NCBI GenBank assembly: GCA_903893315.1
Contig: CAITLU010000028.1
Coordinates: forward strand, 1-64,000
Origin: an uncultured bacterium
Lineage (GTDB): Bacteria; Desulfobacterota; Binatia; UBA1149; CAITLU01
Reading direction: 5' to 3'
Length of the DNA: 64,000 bases
The translations under genes and the position numbers were made by a program. Below are positions 1 to 8,750 of the stretch, piece after piece; position 1 is the stretch's first letter; each line of letters opens with the position of its first letter. Below the pieces are notes generated by a model. That model worked only from the letters and a program-made list of their open reading frames with translations, searched no databases and had not been told where the DNA came from.

Positions 1-166
1 GTTCGGTTACTCGAACCGACGCGCGACTGCGCGCTCCGGAGGCCTCGCTTACGCGCGGCTCCGCCTGCCGGTGATCGGCCCATGATCGAGGTCTAAGGCG
101 GCCTTCCTTTCGGCCCGCAGGCGGCGCGGTTCGCGGTCGCGCGTCGGTGATCATCTAGGCGGCCTC

Positions 167-3100
167 TTGTCTTACCTGTCGCCGAAGGCGCATGTATCCA
201 TTGCGCAGCAAGACAGCGCAGTGAGTGTGAGAGAGGTGACGACCCCGAACCCAAAGTTGTCGCGGCGCGCGTTTCTGCGGGCCAGCGCAGCGGCCGCAGC
301 GACGCTCGGGCTCTACGCCCTGAGGATGCCGGTCTGGTCCGATGCGCGCGAAGCCGGCTCAGGGCAACCGCCCTCCGCCTTGCCGGGAGTTCCGGAATAT
401 CGCACCTGGGAGGATCTCTACCGCGAGCAATGGCGCTGGGATCGCGTCGCGCGCGGCACTCATTCGATGACGAACTGCACGTCGGGTTGCGCCTGGGATC
501 TCTACGTCAAGGACGGCCTGGTGTGGAGAGAGGAGCAGAAGGCGCCCTATGTCGCGTCGATGCCGGGCTTGCCGGACTTCAATCCGCGTGGCTGCCAGAA
601 AGGCGCGTGCGGCTCGGCTCTGATGTATTCCCAGACGCGCGTGCATTACCCGCTGCGCCGCGTCGGCGAGCGGGGGGAGGGACGCTGGCAGCGCATTTCC
701 TGGGACGAGGCGCTGGCTGCGATCGCCGCCGCGACGGTCGATGCCGTCGAAAGCGAAGGACCGGCCTCGGTCGTCTGTGAGTTGGGCACCAACGTAGGTG
801 CCGGTCCGAACAGCGCTGCTCCGCTTCGCTTTTTTCGCCTGCTCGGCTCGCCGATCATCGATCCGACGGCGCAGGTAGGCGATCTGATGAACGGTGCCAC
901 GATCACCTTCGGCAACGGCAAGGCCTGCGGCTCTTCCGACGACTGGTTCCGCTCCGAATATCTCGTCCTGTGGACCTTCAATCCGGCTGCCACGCGCATC
1001 CCCGATGCGCATTTCCTCTCCGAGGCTCGCTATCGCGGCGCTCAGATCGTGGTTGTGGCTCCCGATCTGAACGCCACCGCCACGCATGCCGACTTGTGGC
1101 TGAACCCGCGCCCCGGAACTGACGCTGCGTTGGCGCTTGGCGCGGCGCAGGTGATTGTCGGCGAGGGGCTCTACGACGCCGCATACGTCGCCGAGCAGAC
1201 CGACCTGCCGCTGCTGGTGCGCACCGACACCGGGCGCTTCATCCGCGAGTCGGACCTGGCCGTCGGCGGATCCGACACGGCGTTCTTCGTCTGGGATGCA
1301 AAGCGTGGCGCTCCGGCGGCGGCTCCCGGAAGCGGAAGCAGCAAGCGCCTGGACGAGCGCGATGTCGCGCCTGACCTGATGTTTTCCGGCACGATCATAC
1401 TCGGCACGGCTTCGGTGCAGGTTCGCACCGTGTTCTCCTTGCTGCGCGACCAGCTCGACACCGGCTATCGTCCCGAGCAGGTCGCCGAACTCAGCGGTAT
1501 CGCTGCCTCGACCATCCGTCGCTTCGCACGCGATTTCGCCAAGGCCCGTGCGGCGCTGATCCTGGCCGAACTCGGGCAGTGCAAGTTCCTGCACGCAGAT
1601 CTCACCCAACGAGCGCAGATCCTGCTCGCTGCGCTGACCGGTAACGTCGGCCGTGCTGGTGGCGGGTGGCGCAGCACCGGCAATTTCGCACTCGAGGGTT
1701 TCGTCCTGCTCACCAGCCTGGAACGGCTCGGGTTGATCGACGTCCTCGGTTTCGGCGCCAACGCCTACTTCCGGCCTGAAGAGACCAGACATTCGGCGGC
1801 CGGCTATTTCGTGCCGGGAACCATCTGGCACACGGTGCACGGCGGGTTGGGCGTGACGTCGACCGATCCACGCTACGGCGATTCGAGCACGCCGCGTCCG
1901 GTTGCAGAGTGTCTGCGCGAAGCGATCGAGAAAAAATGGTTCCCGGTCTTCCCGCCGCCCGAGCAGCCGCCGCGTGTTCTGGTTTCGGTGTTCGGCAACG
2001 TGCTGCGCCACTCGCGCAACAACACGCGCCTGCTCGCGACGCTGTGGCCGAAGCTGAAGCTCGTCGTCGACGTGACCTATCGCATGAGCGAAACCGCGCG
2101 TTGGGCCGACATCGTGCTGCCGGCAGCCATCTGGTACGAAAAATCGGACCTGAAATATCTGGCGACCTATATCCCCTACGTGCATCTCGGTGACCGTGCC
2201 GTGGCGCCGCTCGCCGAGGCCAAACCGGAATGGGAGATCTTCGCGCTGCTGGCCGCGGAGATTGCGAGCGAAGCACGCCGGCGCAAGCTACCGCCGTACA
2301 CCGATATCGCAGGCACGCAGCGCGACGCCGCTCGCCTGGACGACGCGTTCACCGACAGCGGCCGTTTCGGCGCCACCGACGAAGAGAAGGCCCTGCAATT
2401 CATCGTCGTCTATTCTTCCGTGGTCAAAGGCGTGACGCTCCAGGACCTGAGGCGTGACGGTGTCACGCGCTTTCGCAGCACCGGCGCGGACGGCGCCACC
2501 GGTCACTTCAGCGATTTCGCGGCCGATCAGCCGCTGGTTCCTCACCGACGAGCCGTCGATGACAAGCAGCGCTGGCCGACGCTGACCGGACGCCAGCAGT
2601 TCTACGTCGACCATCCGTGGTTCCTGGAGTGCGGTGAAGCGCTGCCGACCTACAAGCGTCCGCCTGCCGCAGGCGGAGACTACCCGCTGACTCTCAGCGG
2701 CGGCCACACGCGCTGGAGCATCCACTCGCAGTGGCGCGATCAGCAGCAGTTGCTGCGCTTGCAGCGGGGTGAACCGGTCGTGTACCTGAGCGCGCGTGAC
2801 GCGGCCGAGCGGCAGATCCAGGATCACGACCTCGTCCGTGTCAGCAACGACCTCGGCTCTTTCGTTCTGCGCGCCAAGATTGCCGCCTACGTGCAGCCCG
2901 GTCAGGTGCTGACCTACCATGCCTGGGAGCCGTATCAGTTCCGCGGCGGTCTCAGCGACCACGCCGTCATCCCCAGCCCTCTGAAGGCGACGTCACTGGT
3001 GGGCGACTACGGCCACCTGCAGTGGGGATTCGGCCACTGGGAGCCCAACCAGGTCGATCGCGACACTCGTGTGGAGATCGAGCGGATCGAAGCGGCCTGA
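167..3100 (+). CDS. Type II DMSO-reductase-family molybdopterin oxidoreductase, catalytic subunit (Tat-exported)
   Basis: A 977-residue molybdo-bis(PGD) enzyme of the family that includes nitrate reductase NarG, ethylbenzene dehydrogenase and steroid C25 dehydrogenase. A twin-arginine signal (SRRAFLRAS, RR at 33-34, then an Ala-rich h-region) predicts folded export to the periplasm. The FS0 [4Fe-4S] ligands are visible as H99, C104, C108 and C143; the C108-x34-C143 spacing equals that of NarG, but His to first Cys is x4 where NarG has x3. NPRGCQKGAC (139-148) is typical of type II enzymes. D239 in VGDL is the likely Mo ligand, by analogy. The start is a TTG at 167; an in-frame GTG at 221 also keeps the Tat motif, and no strong ribosome site decides between them. 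No beta (Fe-S), gamma (haem b) or delta (chaperone) gene follows; they may lie upstream of the window or be absent. The substrate is unknown. Confidence 0.85.
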   Translation: MSYLSPKAHVSIAQQDSAVSVREVTTPNPKLSRRAFLRASAAAAATLGLYALRMPVWSDAREAGSGQPPSALPGVPEYRTWEDLYREQWRWDRVARGTHSMTNCTSGCAWDLYVKDGLVWREEQKAPYVASMPGLPDFNPRGCQKGACGSALMYSQTRVHYPLRRVGERGEGRWQRISWDEALAAIAAATVDAVESEGPASVVCELGTNVGAGPNSAAPLRFFRLLGSPIIDPTAQVGDLMNGATITFGNGKACGSSDDWFRSEYLVLWTFNPAATRIPDAHFLSEARYRGAQIVVVAPDLNATATHADLWLNPRPGTDAALALGAAQVIVGEGLYDAAYVAEQTDLPLLVRTDTGRFIRESDLAVGGSDTAFFVWDAKRGAPAAAPGSGSSKRLDERDVAPDLMFSGTIILGTASVQVRTVFSLLRDQLDTGYRPEQVAELSGIAASTIRRFARDFAKARAALILAELGQCKFLHADLTQRAQILLAALTGNVGRAGGGWRSTGNFALEGFVLLTSLERLGLIDVLGFGANAYFRPEETRHSAAGYFVPGTIWHTVHGGLGVTSTDPRYGDSSTPRPVAECLREAIEKKWFPVFPPPEQPPRVLVSVFGNVLRHSRNNTRLLATLWPKLKLVVDVTYRMSETARWADIVLPAAIWYEKSDLKYLATYIPYVHLGDRAVAPLAEAKPEWEIFALLAAEIASEARRRKLPPYTDIAGTQRDAARLDDAFTDSGRFGATDEEKALQFIVVYSSVVKGVTLQDLRRDGVTRFRSTGADGATGHFSDFAADQPLVPHRRAVDDKQRWPTLTGRQQFYVDHPWFLECGEALPTYKRPPAAGGDYPLTLSGGHTRWSIHSQWRDQQQLLRLQRGEPVVYLSARDAAERQIQDHDLVRVSNDLGSFVLRAKIAAYVQPGQVLTYHAWEPYQFRGGLSDHAVIPSPLKATSLVGDYGHLQWGFGHWEPNQVDRDTRVEIERIEAA

Positions 3101-3360
3101 TCCCGTCACGGTGAGCCGAGTGCGGAGCGGCCGTGCGCGTTGGCGGCTTCTTCGCCGAGAGCCACAGGTTTTTCCTTGGGCAGTCTGTTTGTTGCTTCCC
3201 ATATGTCGGCTGGACCGAGAAGGCCGGTGCATGGTAGCGATGCTTCGACGGACGATCGGGGACAGTTTGTGAGTGCAGGGATGGACCACGTACCGGCACA
3301 GCGCGGAAATCGTTCCCTGGTTTGTTGCGAGTATTCGAGTTCGGGGCACGAGGTGAGCGC

Positions 3361-4485
3361 ATGAAGGTTTCGGGCGGTGCTTCCTTGGCGGAGAAGCCGG
3401 ACGACGCGAGCGATCTTCGCCGGCGAATCCGGGCGGCGTGGCAGGGCCGGATCTCGGGCTGCCAACTCGGCAAGCCCGTCGAAATGCTGTCGGTCATGCA
3501 GGGGCACGCCGCGCTCACCGACTACCTCTCCCGCGCAGGTGCCTTGCCGCTGCGCGACTACGTTCCGTTGATCCAAGGAACGATCGTTGCGACAGCGGGC
3601 CGGGCCTGCTGCCGCGGCATCATCGAACGCAGCGAACCGGATGATGACATCAACTATACGGTTCTGGCGTTGCTGCTGCTGGAGGAGCACGGCCTGGCGC
3701 TGCGCACGGTCGACGTTGCGCGCACCTGGCTGCAGCGGCTCCCCGCCGCGGCCACCTACACCGCGGAGCGTGCGGCCTACCGCACGTTGCTGGAACGCGG
3801 CCACGAGTGGTTCGCGTTCGGCGCCGAGCCGGGCTTCGACCTGGCCGAGTGCGCGGACAACGACTACAGCGAATGGATAGGGGCGCAGATCCGCGCAGAT
3901 CTGTACGGTTGGGTGTGCCCGGGGCGGCCGGCGCTGGCCGCCGACCTCGCGCGCCGTGACGCCGCGCTGTCGCACCGCGGGGACGGCATGCACGGCGCCG
4001 CGTTCGTGGCCGCGTTCGGTGCCTCGATTCCCGAATCTCGTTCGCTCGAGGCCGCGGTCGAAACCGCGCTGCAGTATGTTCCGCGTGACTCGGCGGTGGC
4101 CGGGGCCGTGCGTTTTGCCTGCTCGCAGGTCGCCAATTCCGATGGACCCCGCGCGATCCGTGAGCGTTACGTGGACCTCTTCGCTGTTCACACGGTGAAC
4201 AACCTCGCGCTGGTCGTCTGGGCGCTGCTCTCGTATCCTCAGGATTTCGGTGCGGCAGTTGGAGAGGTCGTCGCGGCTGGTCTGGACACCGATTGCAATG
4301 GTGCGACGGTCGGCGGGTTGTGGGGGCTTCAGGGCAGGCCGATCCCGCAGCAGTGGACGACGCCGTGGCAGGGCCGTGTGGCGGTCTCGCTCGCCGGATT
4401 GGAGGAACTGCGGCTCGATGACCTGGCAGGCCGCACGCACGCCGTCGCCGAGCGGATCGCCCGGGAATGCTCCGGAATGGGGTGA
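3361..4485 (+). CDS. ADP-ribosylglycohydrolase family protein (DraG-like fold)
   Basis: A 374-residue protein with family landmarks: an N-terminal helix with GRISGCQLGKP, an acidic metal site PDDDINYT (residues 93-100) where the family usually has a DDT-type motif, and a C-terminal GLDTDCNGATVGGLWG segment matching the DTD metal site. Members remove ADP-ribose from Arg or other acceptors using a dinuclear Mg/Mn centre. The ATG at 3361 is chosen over an upstream in-frame TTG at 3322 because GAGGTGAG sits just before it. It lies 260 bp after the molybdoenzyme and about 395 bp before nuo cluster 1 on the same strand. No ADP-ribosyltransferase partner (DraT-like) is seen. The target is unknown; because DDT is altered to DDD, activity should be treated as probable rather than proven. 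Confidence 0.8.
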   Translation: MKVSGGASLAEKPDDASDLRRRIRAAWQGRISGCQLGKPVEMLSVMQGHAALTDYLSRAGALPLRDYVPLIQGTIVATAGRACCRGIIERSEPDDDINYTVLALLLLEEHGLALRTVDVARTWLQRLPAAATYTAERAAYRTLLERGHEWFAFGAEPGFDLAECADNDYSEWIGAQIRADLYGWVCPGRPALAADLARRDAALSHRGDGMHGAAFVAAFGASIPESRSLEAAVETALQYVPRDSAVAGAVRFACSQVANSDGPRAIRERYVDLFAVHTVNNLALVVWALLSYPQDFGAAVGEVVAAGLDTDCNGATVGGLWGLQGRPIPQQWTTPWQGRVAVSLAGLEELRLDDLAGRTHAVAERIARECSGMG

Positions 4486-4786
4486 CTCTTCGACGCTGGT
4501 TCCTCGGCGAAGGATCAAGTCGCGTAGAGCGGCGCCTTCTTCCAAGTGAAACACGGAAACTCTTTCGCGTCCTGGTGCAGCGGCATTTGTCTTTGATCCG
4601 GGGCAGCCAGCGGTTGCCGCAGCATTCGAAGTCGACCCGAACAAAGGGCGTAAGCGACGGCGGCGATCTTCCCGGACGGTCCTCACGTTCCACCTGTCCG
4701 GCGGTCGGCGCGTCTCGGCGAGGCCGGGATCGGAGGCGACCGCGCCGCGCCGCGTGCGTCTCGCGAGTTCGGTCTTTGTGTAGATT

Positions 4787-4815
4787 TTGACATCGCCGAG
4801 TTCCATGGCGATAAG
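4787..4815 (+). promoter_or_regulatory. Candidate sigma70-type promoter for nuo cluster 1
   Basis: A perfect -35 hexamer TTGACA (4787-4792), a 17-bp spacer and a -10-like GATAAG (4810-4815, four of six consensus positions) precede nuoA1 by about 65 bp. Start of transcription would be near 4822. Read by eye only. Confidence 0.45.
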
Positions 4816-4846
4816 GCGCGGGCGCCGTCGGACCCCCCGCGATTGA

Positions 4847-4862
4847 GACGGTCTTAACCGTC
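4847..4862. promoter_or_regulatory. Palindrome between promoter and nuoA1
   Basis: GACGGT-CTTA-ACCGTC, a perfect 6-bp inverted repeat with a 4-nt centre, lies 18 bp before the nuoA1 start and just downstream of the candidate promoter. It could be a dimeric-regulator operator or a short 5' UTR hairpin; no regulator can be assigned. Confidence 0.3.
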
Positions 4863-4880
4863 GGCAGCCCGGTTTTACTG

Positions 4881-5234
4881 ATGTCCGACTACATTCCTGT
4901 ACTGATCACTCTGCTCCTCGGAGTCGTCATCGTTGCTGCGATGTCGAACCTCAATCGGCTGCTCGGGCCGCGCAAGATGACCGCCATCAAGGGCGAGGCC
5001 TTCGAGTGCGGAAATGAAGCGACCGGACCGGGGTGGGGCCGTTTTTCCATCAAGTTCTACATGGTGGCCATTCTCTTCATCGTCTTCGATGTCGAGGTGG
5101 TGTTCATGTACCCCTGGGCCGTGATCTACCGGGAACTCGGCGTCTTCGGCTTCGTCGAGATGGCCGTCTTCGTGCTGGTGCTCGCGGTCGGGTACGCCTT
5201 CGCCTGGCGCAAGGGAGCCTTCGAGTGGCGATAA
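4881..5234 (+). CDS. nuoA: NADH-quinone oxidoreductase subunit A (cluster 1)
   Basis: 117 residues, a normal length for NuoA, with three membrane helices. The conserved loop FECGNEATGPGWGRFSIKFY and the following IVFDVEVVFMYPW helix carry the acidic residues conserved in complex I. It is the first gene of a ten-gene operon, preceded by a candidate promoter at 4787-4815. Its 3' end overlaps nuoC1 by 10 nt, so the place normally taken by nuoB is closed up. It contributes to the membrane arm next to NuoH/J/K. Confidence 0.95.
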   Translation: MSDYIPVLITLLLGVVIVAAMSNLNRLLGPRKMTAIKGEAFECGNEATGPGWGRFSIKFYMVAILFIVFDVEVVFMYPWAVIYRELGVFGFVEMAVFVLVLAVGYAFAWRKGAFEWR

Positions 5235-5743
5235 ACAGCGCCGATCTTGCAGCGCGGGTGGCCGCTGCCGTTCCTTCCAGCGGCGCCGAGTGCTTCGTGA
5301 CTCCGGGCGACGGGGCGATCGAAATTGCCGCTGCCGCCGTCGTGGACGTCGTACGGTTTCTGCGCGACGACCCGGATCTGGCGCTGAGGCTGTTCCTGGA
5401 TGTCACCGCGGTCGACTACCAGGACTCGCGTGGTCAGATCGAGTTGATTTACGTGCTGCGCTCGATGGTCAGCGGCGAGCGCGTGCTGGTCAAGACCAGG
5501 GTTGATGCCGCCGCCCCGCGCGTGGCCACCATCAGCCACCTGTTTGCCGGTGCCAACTGGGCCGAGCGCGAGGTTTACGACATGTTCGGCGTGCACTTCG
5601 AAGGGCACCCGAATATGCGCCGCATCCTGTTGTACGAGGAGTTTCAGGGACATCCGCTGCGCAAGAGCTATCCCTACCAGAAGCGTCAGCCGCTGACGCC
5701 CGAGCGCGATCCCATCGCCGACCCCTGGCCGAAGAAGCGCTAG
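5225..5743 (+). CDS. nuoC: NADH-quinone oxidoreductase subunit C (cluster 1)
   Basis: 172 residues from a GTG at 5225 that overlaps the nuoA1 stop; AAGGGAG (5211-5217) is well placed as ribosome site. The complex I 30-kDa signature is clear: WAEREVYDMFGVHFEGHP followed by RRILLYEEF and GHPLRKSYP. NuoC forms part of the connecting (Q) module with B, D and I. It follows nuoA directly, with no nuoB between them. A standalone NuoC, not fused to NuoD. Confidence 0.93.
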   Translation: MAINSADLAARVAAAVPSSGAECFVTPGDGAIEIAAAAVVDVVRFLRDDPDLALRLFLDVTAVDYQDSRGQIELIYVLRSMVSGERVLVKTRVDAAAPRVATISHLFAGANWAEREVYDMFGVHFEGHPNMRRILLYEEFQGHPLRKSYPYQKRQPLTPERDPIADPWPKKR

Positions 5744-5768
5744 GGATCTGGCGGGAAACTTAGGAGAC

Positions 5769-7052
5769 GTGCGTGAAGAGAGCGGCAGAGAATACGGTGT
5801 GCGAGACGCAGGAATGAGCGACGACAAGGCCAGGGAGAGCGCCGGCGCGCAGTTTCGCAAGGCCGAGGCCACGGCTGCCGATCCGCTGTCCGAGATCATG
5901 GAACTGCAGATGGGGCCTTCGCACCCCGCCTGCCACGGTACCATCAAGTTCCACCTGCGCCTGGATGGAGAGAACATCATCGCCTGCGAAACGGAGGTCG
6001 GCTACCTGCATCGCGGCTTCGAGAAGATGTGCGAGCAGGGCACCTGGAACCAGGCCATTCCGTACACCGACCGCCTCAATTACGCGTCGCCGCTGATCAA
6101 CAATTTCATCTTTTGCGAAGCGGTCGAGCGGCTCTGCGGCATCGAGGTGCCCGAGCGCGCTTCGTATATGCGCGTGCTGCTTTCGGAGTGCGCGCGCATT
6201 TCCGACCACCTGACCTGTCTCGGCATGGGTGCCACCGAACTCGGCGCTTTTACCGTCGGCTTCTACATGAACGAGGCCCGCGAACTCCTGTACAACATGA
6301 GTGCGCGCGTCACCGGAGCGCGGGTGACGGTGAGTTACGGGCGCGTGGGCGGTCTGGCGCGCGACGTTCCCGACGACTTCGCGGACATGATCCGCGCGGC
6401 CATCAAGCGCACCAATGAAGTGCTTCGCGACAGCGAGAAGCTGCTCGAGCGCAACCGCATCTTCACCGATCGCATGGTCGGTATCGGCCTGATGTCGCAG
6501 GAACAAGCGCTCAGCTTCGGACTGACCGGGCCGCTGCTGCGCGCGACCGGCATCGCTTACGACGTACGCAAGGCCGCGCCGTACATGGTTTACGACCGGA
6601 TGGATTTCGAAGTCCCCGTGGGAACCAAGGGTGACAACTTCGATCGCTTCGCCGTGCGCTTCGAGGAGATCAAGCAGTCGATCCGGATCGTCGAGCAGTG
6701 TCTCGCACAGATGCCGGGCGGCCCGGTGATCGCCGACAACGCGGCCTACGTTCTGCCGCCGAAGAAGGACGTCTACGGCAGCATTGAAGGCCTGATGAAC
6801 CACTTCAAGATCATCGTCGAGGGCATTCGCGTGCCGGCCGGCGAGATCTATTTTTCGGGCGAGGCGGCCAACGGCGAGTTGGGCTTCTACCTCGTCAGCG
6901 ACGGGAGCGGACGGCCTTACCGCGTGCGTGTTCGGCCGCCGTGCTTCTATGGAATGTCCGCGCTCGAGACGATGGTGAAGGGGTACATGATCCCCGACCT
7001 CGCCGCGATTTTCGGTATGGTCAACATGATCGGAGGCGAGTGCGACCGCTGA
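5769..7052 (+). CDS. nuoD: NADH-quinone oxidoreductase subunit D (cluster 1)
   Basis: A 49-kDa-type subunit, 427 residues if read from GTG 5769, 412 from ATG 5814; the ribosome sites (TAGGAG before 5769, CAGGA before 5814) are both closer than ideal. The quinone-site loop reads MGPSHPACHGTI instead of the commoner [12 protein letters not shown] seen in the cluster 2 copy. The C-terminus IGGECDR matches the usual GEVDR end with Val changed to Cys. With NuoB it should form the quinone chamber, but this cluster has no NuoB. It differs markedly from NuoD2, so the two are old paralogues and not a recent duplication. Confidence 0.93.
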   Translation: MREESGREYGVRDAGMSDDKARESAGAQFRKAEATAADPLSEIMELQMGPSHPACHGTIKFHLRLDGENIIACETEVGYLHRGFEKMCEQGTWNQAIPYTDRLNYASPLINNFIFCEAVERLCGIEVPERASYMRVLLSECARISDHLTCLGMGATELGAFTVGFYMNEARELLYNMSARVTGARVTVSYGRVGGLARDVPDDFADMIRAAIKRTNEVLRDSEKLLERNRIFTDRMVGIGLMSQEQALSFGLTGPLLRATGIAYDVRKAAPYMVYDRMDFEVPVGTKGDNFDRFAVRFEEIKQSIRIVEQCLAQMPGGPVIADNAAYVLPPKKDVYGSIEGLMNHFKIIVEGIRVPAGEIYFSGEAANGELGFYLVSDGSGRPYRVRVRPPCFYGMSALETMVKGYMIPDLAAIFGMVNMIGGECDR

Positions 7053-7081
7053 GGCGGGACGCGTCTCTCGAAACCAACCCC

Positions 7082-7609
7082 ATGTCCCAGCAGACGACAA
7101 CCAACAAAGCGACGGATTCCGGTCCGGTGGTGTTTCGGCCCGAAGCGTTGGCCGAGTACCACGAAATCCTCACCCACTACCCCGAAAGCCGCGCGGCGCT
7201 CGGGACGGTTCTGTGGCTGGCGCAGCGCGAGTTCGGCTGGATAAGTCCCGCGGTCGAGCAGTACATCAGCGAACTGATGGGACTGCCCCGAGCCTGGGTC
7301 GAAGGCGTCGTCAGTTTCTATTCGATGTATCACCGCCGTCCGGTGGGGCGCAGCCACATTCAGGTGTGCACCAACCTGTCGTGCTACCTGCGCGGTGCCG
7401 AGGACATCTACGGGGCGGTTTCCAAGCGTCTCGACATCGAGGCCGGAGAGACGACTGCCGACGGCAAGTTCTCGCTCGAGCGTGTGGAATGCCTGGGCTC
7501 GTGCGGCACGGCGCCGATGCTGCAGTTGAACGACCAATTTCACGAAAACCTGACGGTCGAGCAGGTTCTCGACTTGCTCGGCAAGCTCGAGCGCGGCGAG
7601 AAGCTTTGA
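7082..7609 (+). CDS. nuoE: NADH-quinone oxidoreductase subunit E, [2Fe-2S] thioredoxin-like
   Basis: 175 residues starting at ATG 7082. All four [2Fe-2S] ligands are present with canonical spacing: C96-x4-C101 (VCTNLSC) and C137-x3-C141 (ECLGSC). NuoE normally works with NuoF (FMN, NADH site) and NuoG as the NADH-input module. Here it stands alone: nuoH follows after 40 bp and neither nuoF nor nuoG is in the window. It could pair with an F/G encoded elsewhere. Confidence 0.93.
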   Translation: MSQQTTTNKATDSGPVVFRPEALAEYHEILTHYPESRAALGTVLWLAQREFGWISPAVEQYISELMGLPRAWVEGVVSFYSMYHRRPVGRSHIQVCTNLSCYLRGAEDIYGAVSKRLDIEAGETTADGKFSLERVECLGSCGTAPMLQLNDQFHENLTVEQVLDLLGKLERGEKL

Positions 7610-7649
7610 AGAAGCGCGGACGCGAGGCTCGGTCCGTGGAGACAATGTC

Positions 7650-8750
7650 ATGGAATGGCTGATCGGCGGCATCGAATCCTTGGGCGTGATCCTGGTGGTG
7701 CTGACCCTGTCGGCGTTGCTGCTGTGGGTCGAACGCAAGGGTAGCGCCCTCGTCCAGAACCGGGTCGGCGCCAACCGAGCTTCGGTTCTCGGCATCATGC
7801 CGTTCAACCTCGGCTTCATGAACACGCTGATGGCGGATCCGCTCAAGCTCTTCACCAAGGAAGACTTCGTGCCCGCCAACGCCGACCGCCTGGGCCACGC
7901 ACTGGCTCCGTGCATCGCGCTCTTCCCCGCCATCGTCACTTTTGCGGCGATGCCGTTCGGCGACAGCGTCTCGGTGGCCGGACGGGTCATCAACCTCCAG
8001 GCCGTCAATCTCGACGTCGGGCTTCTCTACATCTCCGCGCTGGCGTCGATGGGCGTCTACGGAATCGTGCTCGCGGGCTGGGCTTCCAACAACCGTTGGG
8101 CCCTGCTCGGCAGCATCCGCGGCAGCGCCCAGATGATCTCGTACGAACTGGCGATGGGAATCTCGCTGGTGAGCATGATCCTGCTCTATGGCACGCTGGA
8201 CATGCAGGAAATGGTCAGGTCCCAGGGCAAATTGCTGTTCGGGGTGCTGCCGGCCTGGGGAGTCTTCTACCAGCCCGTGGCCTTCTTGATCCTGCTGACG
8301 GCCGGAATCGCCGAAACCAAGCGCGTCCCGTTCGATCTTCCCGAGTGCGAATCCGAACTCATCGCGGGCTACTACACCGAGTATTCGGGCGGCAAGCAGG
8401 CCTGTTTCATGCTGTCGGATTTCGCCGAGATCGTGATGGTGTCGGGCCTGGTGACGACGCTGTTCTTCGGCGGATGGCAGGTGCCGTACCTCGATTCGAA
8501 CGCTGGCCTGAGCCTTCCCGGCATGACGCCGGTGGCGCTGCCGGGCGCGCTGATCACGGCTCTTCAGGTCGGATCGTTCGGGGTGAAGGTGCTGTTCTTC
8601 TGTTGTCTGCAGATCCTCGTGCGCTGGACGCTTCCGCGCTTCCGGTACGACCAACTCATGAACCTGGGCTGGAAGAAAATGATGCCGATAGCGTTGCTGA
8701 ACATGGTGGCGACTGCGCTGGTCATCTTGCTGGTGGAGCAGGGCAGATGA
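7650..8750 (+). CDS. nuoH: NADH-quinone oxidoreductase subunit H (cluster 1)
   Basis: 366 residues, multispanning, with the NuoH quinone-entry signatures LLLWVERKGSALVQNRVGANR near the N-terminus and AETKRVPFDLPECESELIAGYYTEYSG in the middle. GGAGA lies upstream of the ATG. NuoH joins the Q module to the proton-pumping arm. Its stop overlaps the nuoJ1 start (ATGA), where nuoI would normally be found. Confidence 0.95.
   Translation: MEWLIGGIESLGVILVVLTLSALLLWVERKGSALVQNRVGANRASVLGIMPFNLGFMNTLMADPLKLFTKEDFVPANADRLGHALAPCIALFPAIVTFAAMPFGDSVSVAGRVINLQAVNLDVGLLYISALASMGVYGIVLAGWASNNRWALLGSIRGSAQMISYELAMGISLVSMILLYGTLDMQEMVRSQGKLLFGVLPAWGVFYQPVAFLILLTAGIAETKRVPFDLPECESELIAGYYTEYSGGKQACFMLSDFAEIVMVSGLVTTLFFGGWQVPYLDSNAGLSLPGMTPVALPGALITALQVGSFGVKVLFFCCLQILVRWTLPRFRYDQLMNLGWKKMMPIALLNMVATALVILLVEQGR

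Larger units (their letters stand above)
4486..4880. other. Intergenic region upstream of nuo cluster 1
   Basis: 395 bp with no convincing gene; the open frames present have arginine-rich, shadow-like composition. The right third holds a sigma70-like promoter (4787-4815) and a short palindrome (4847-4862), listed separately. Confidence 0.6.

Noticed and set aside
1-166. Inverted repeats near the left edge, including GTTCG...CGAAC
   Set aside because: Short, common in GC-rich DNA. The reverse strand looks a little like a tRNA T-arm but lacks the conserved loop end and the rest of a tRNA.
359-2185. 608-codon open frame on the minus strand inside the molybdoenzyme gene
   Set aside because: Antisense shadow of a high-GC gene; Arg/Gly/Gln-rich composition without any family motif.
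3106-4806. Long minus-strand open frame across the ADP-ribosylglycohydrolase gene
   Set aside because: Arg-rich shadow; the plus strand has clear family motifs.
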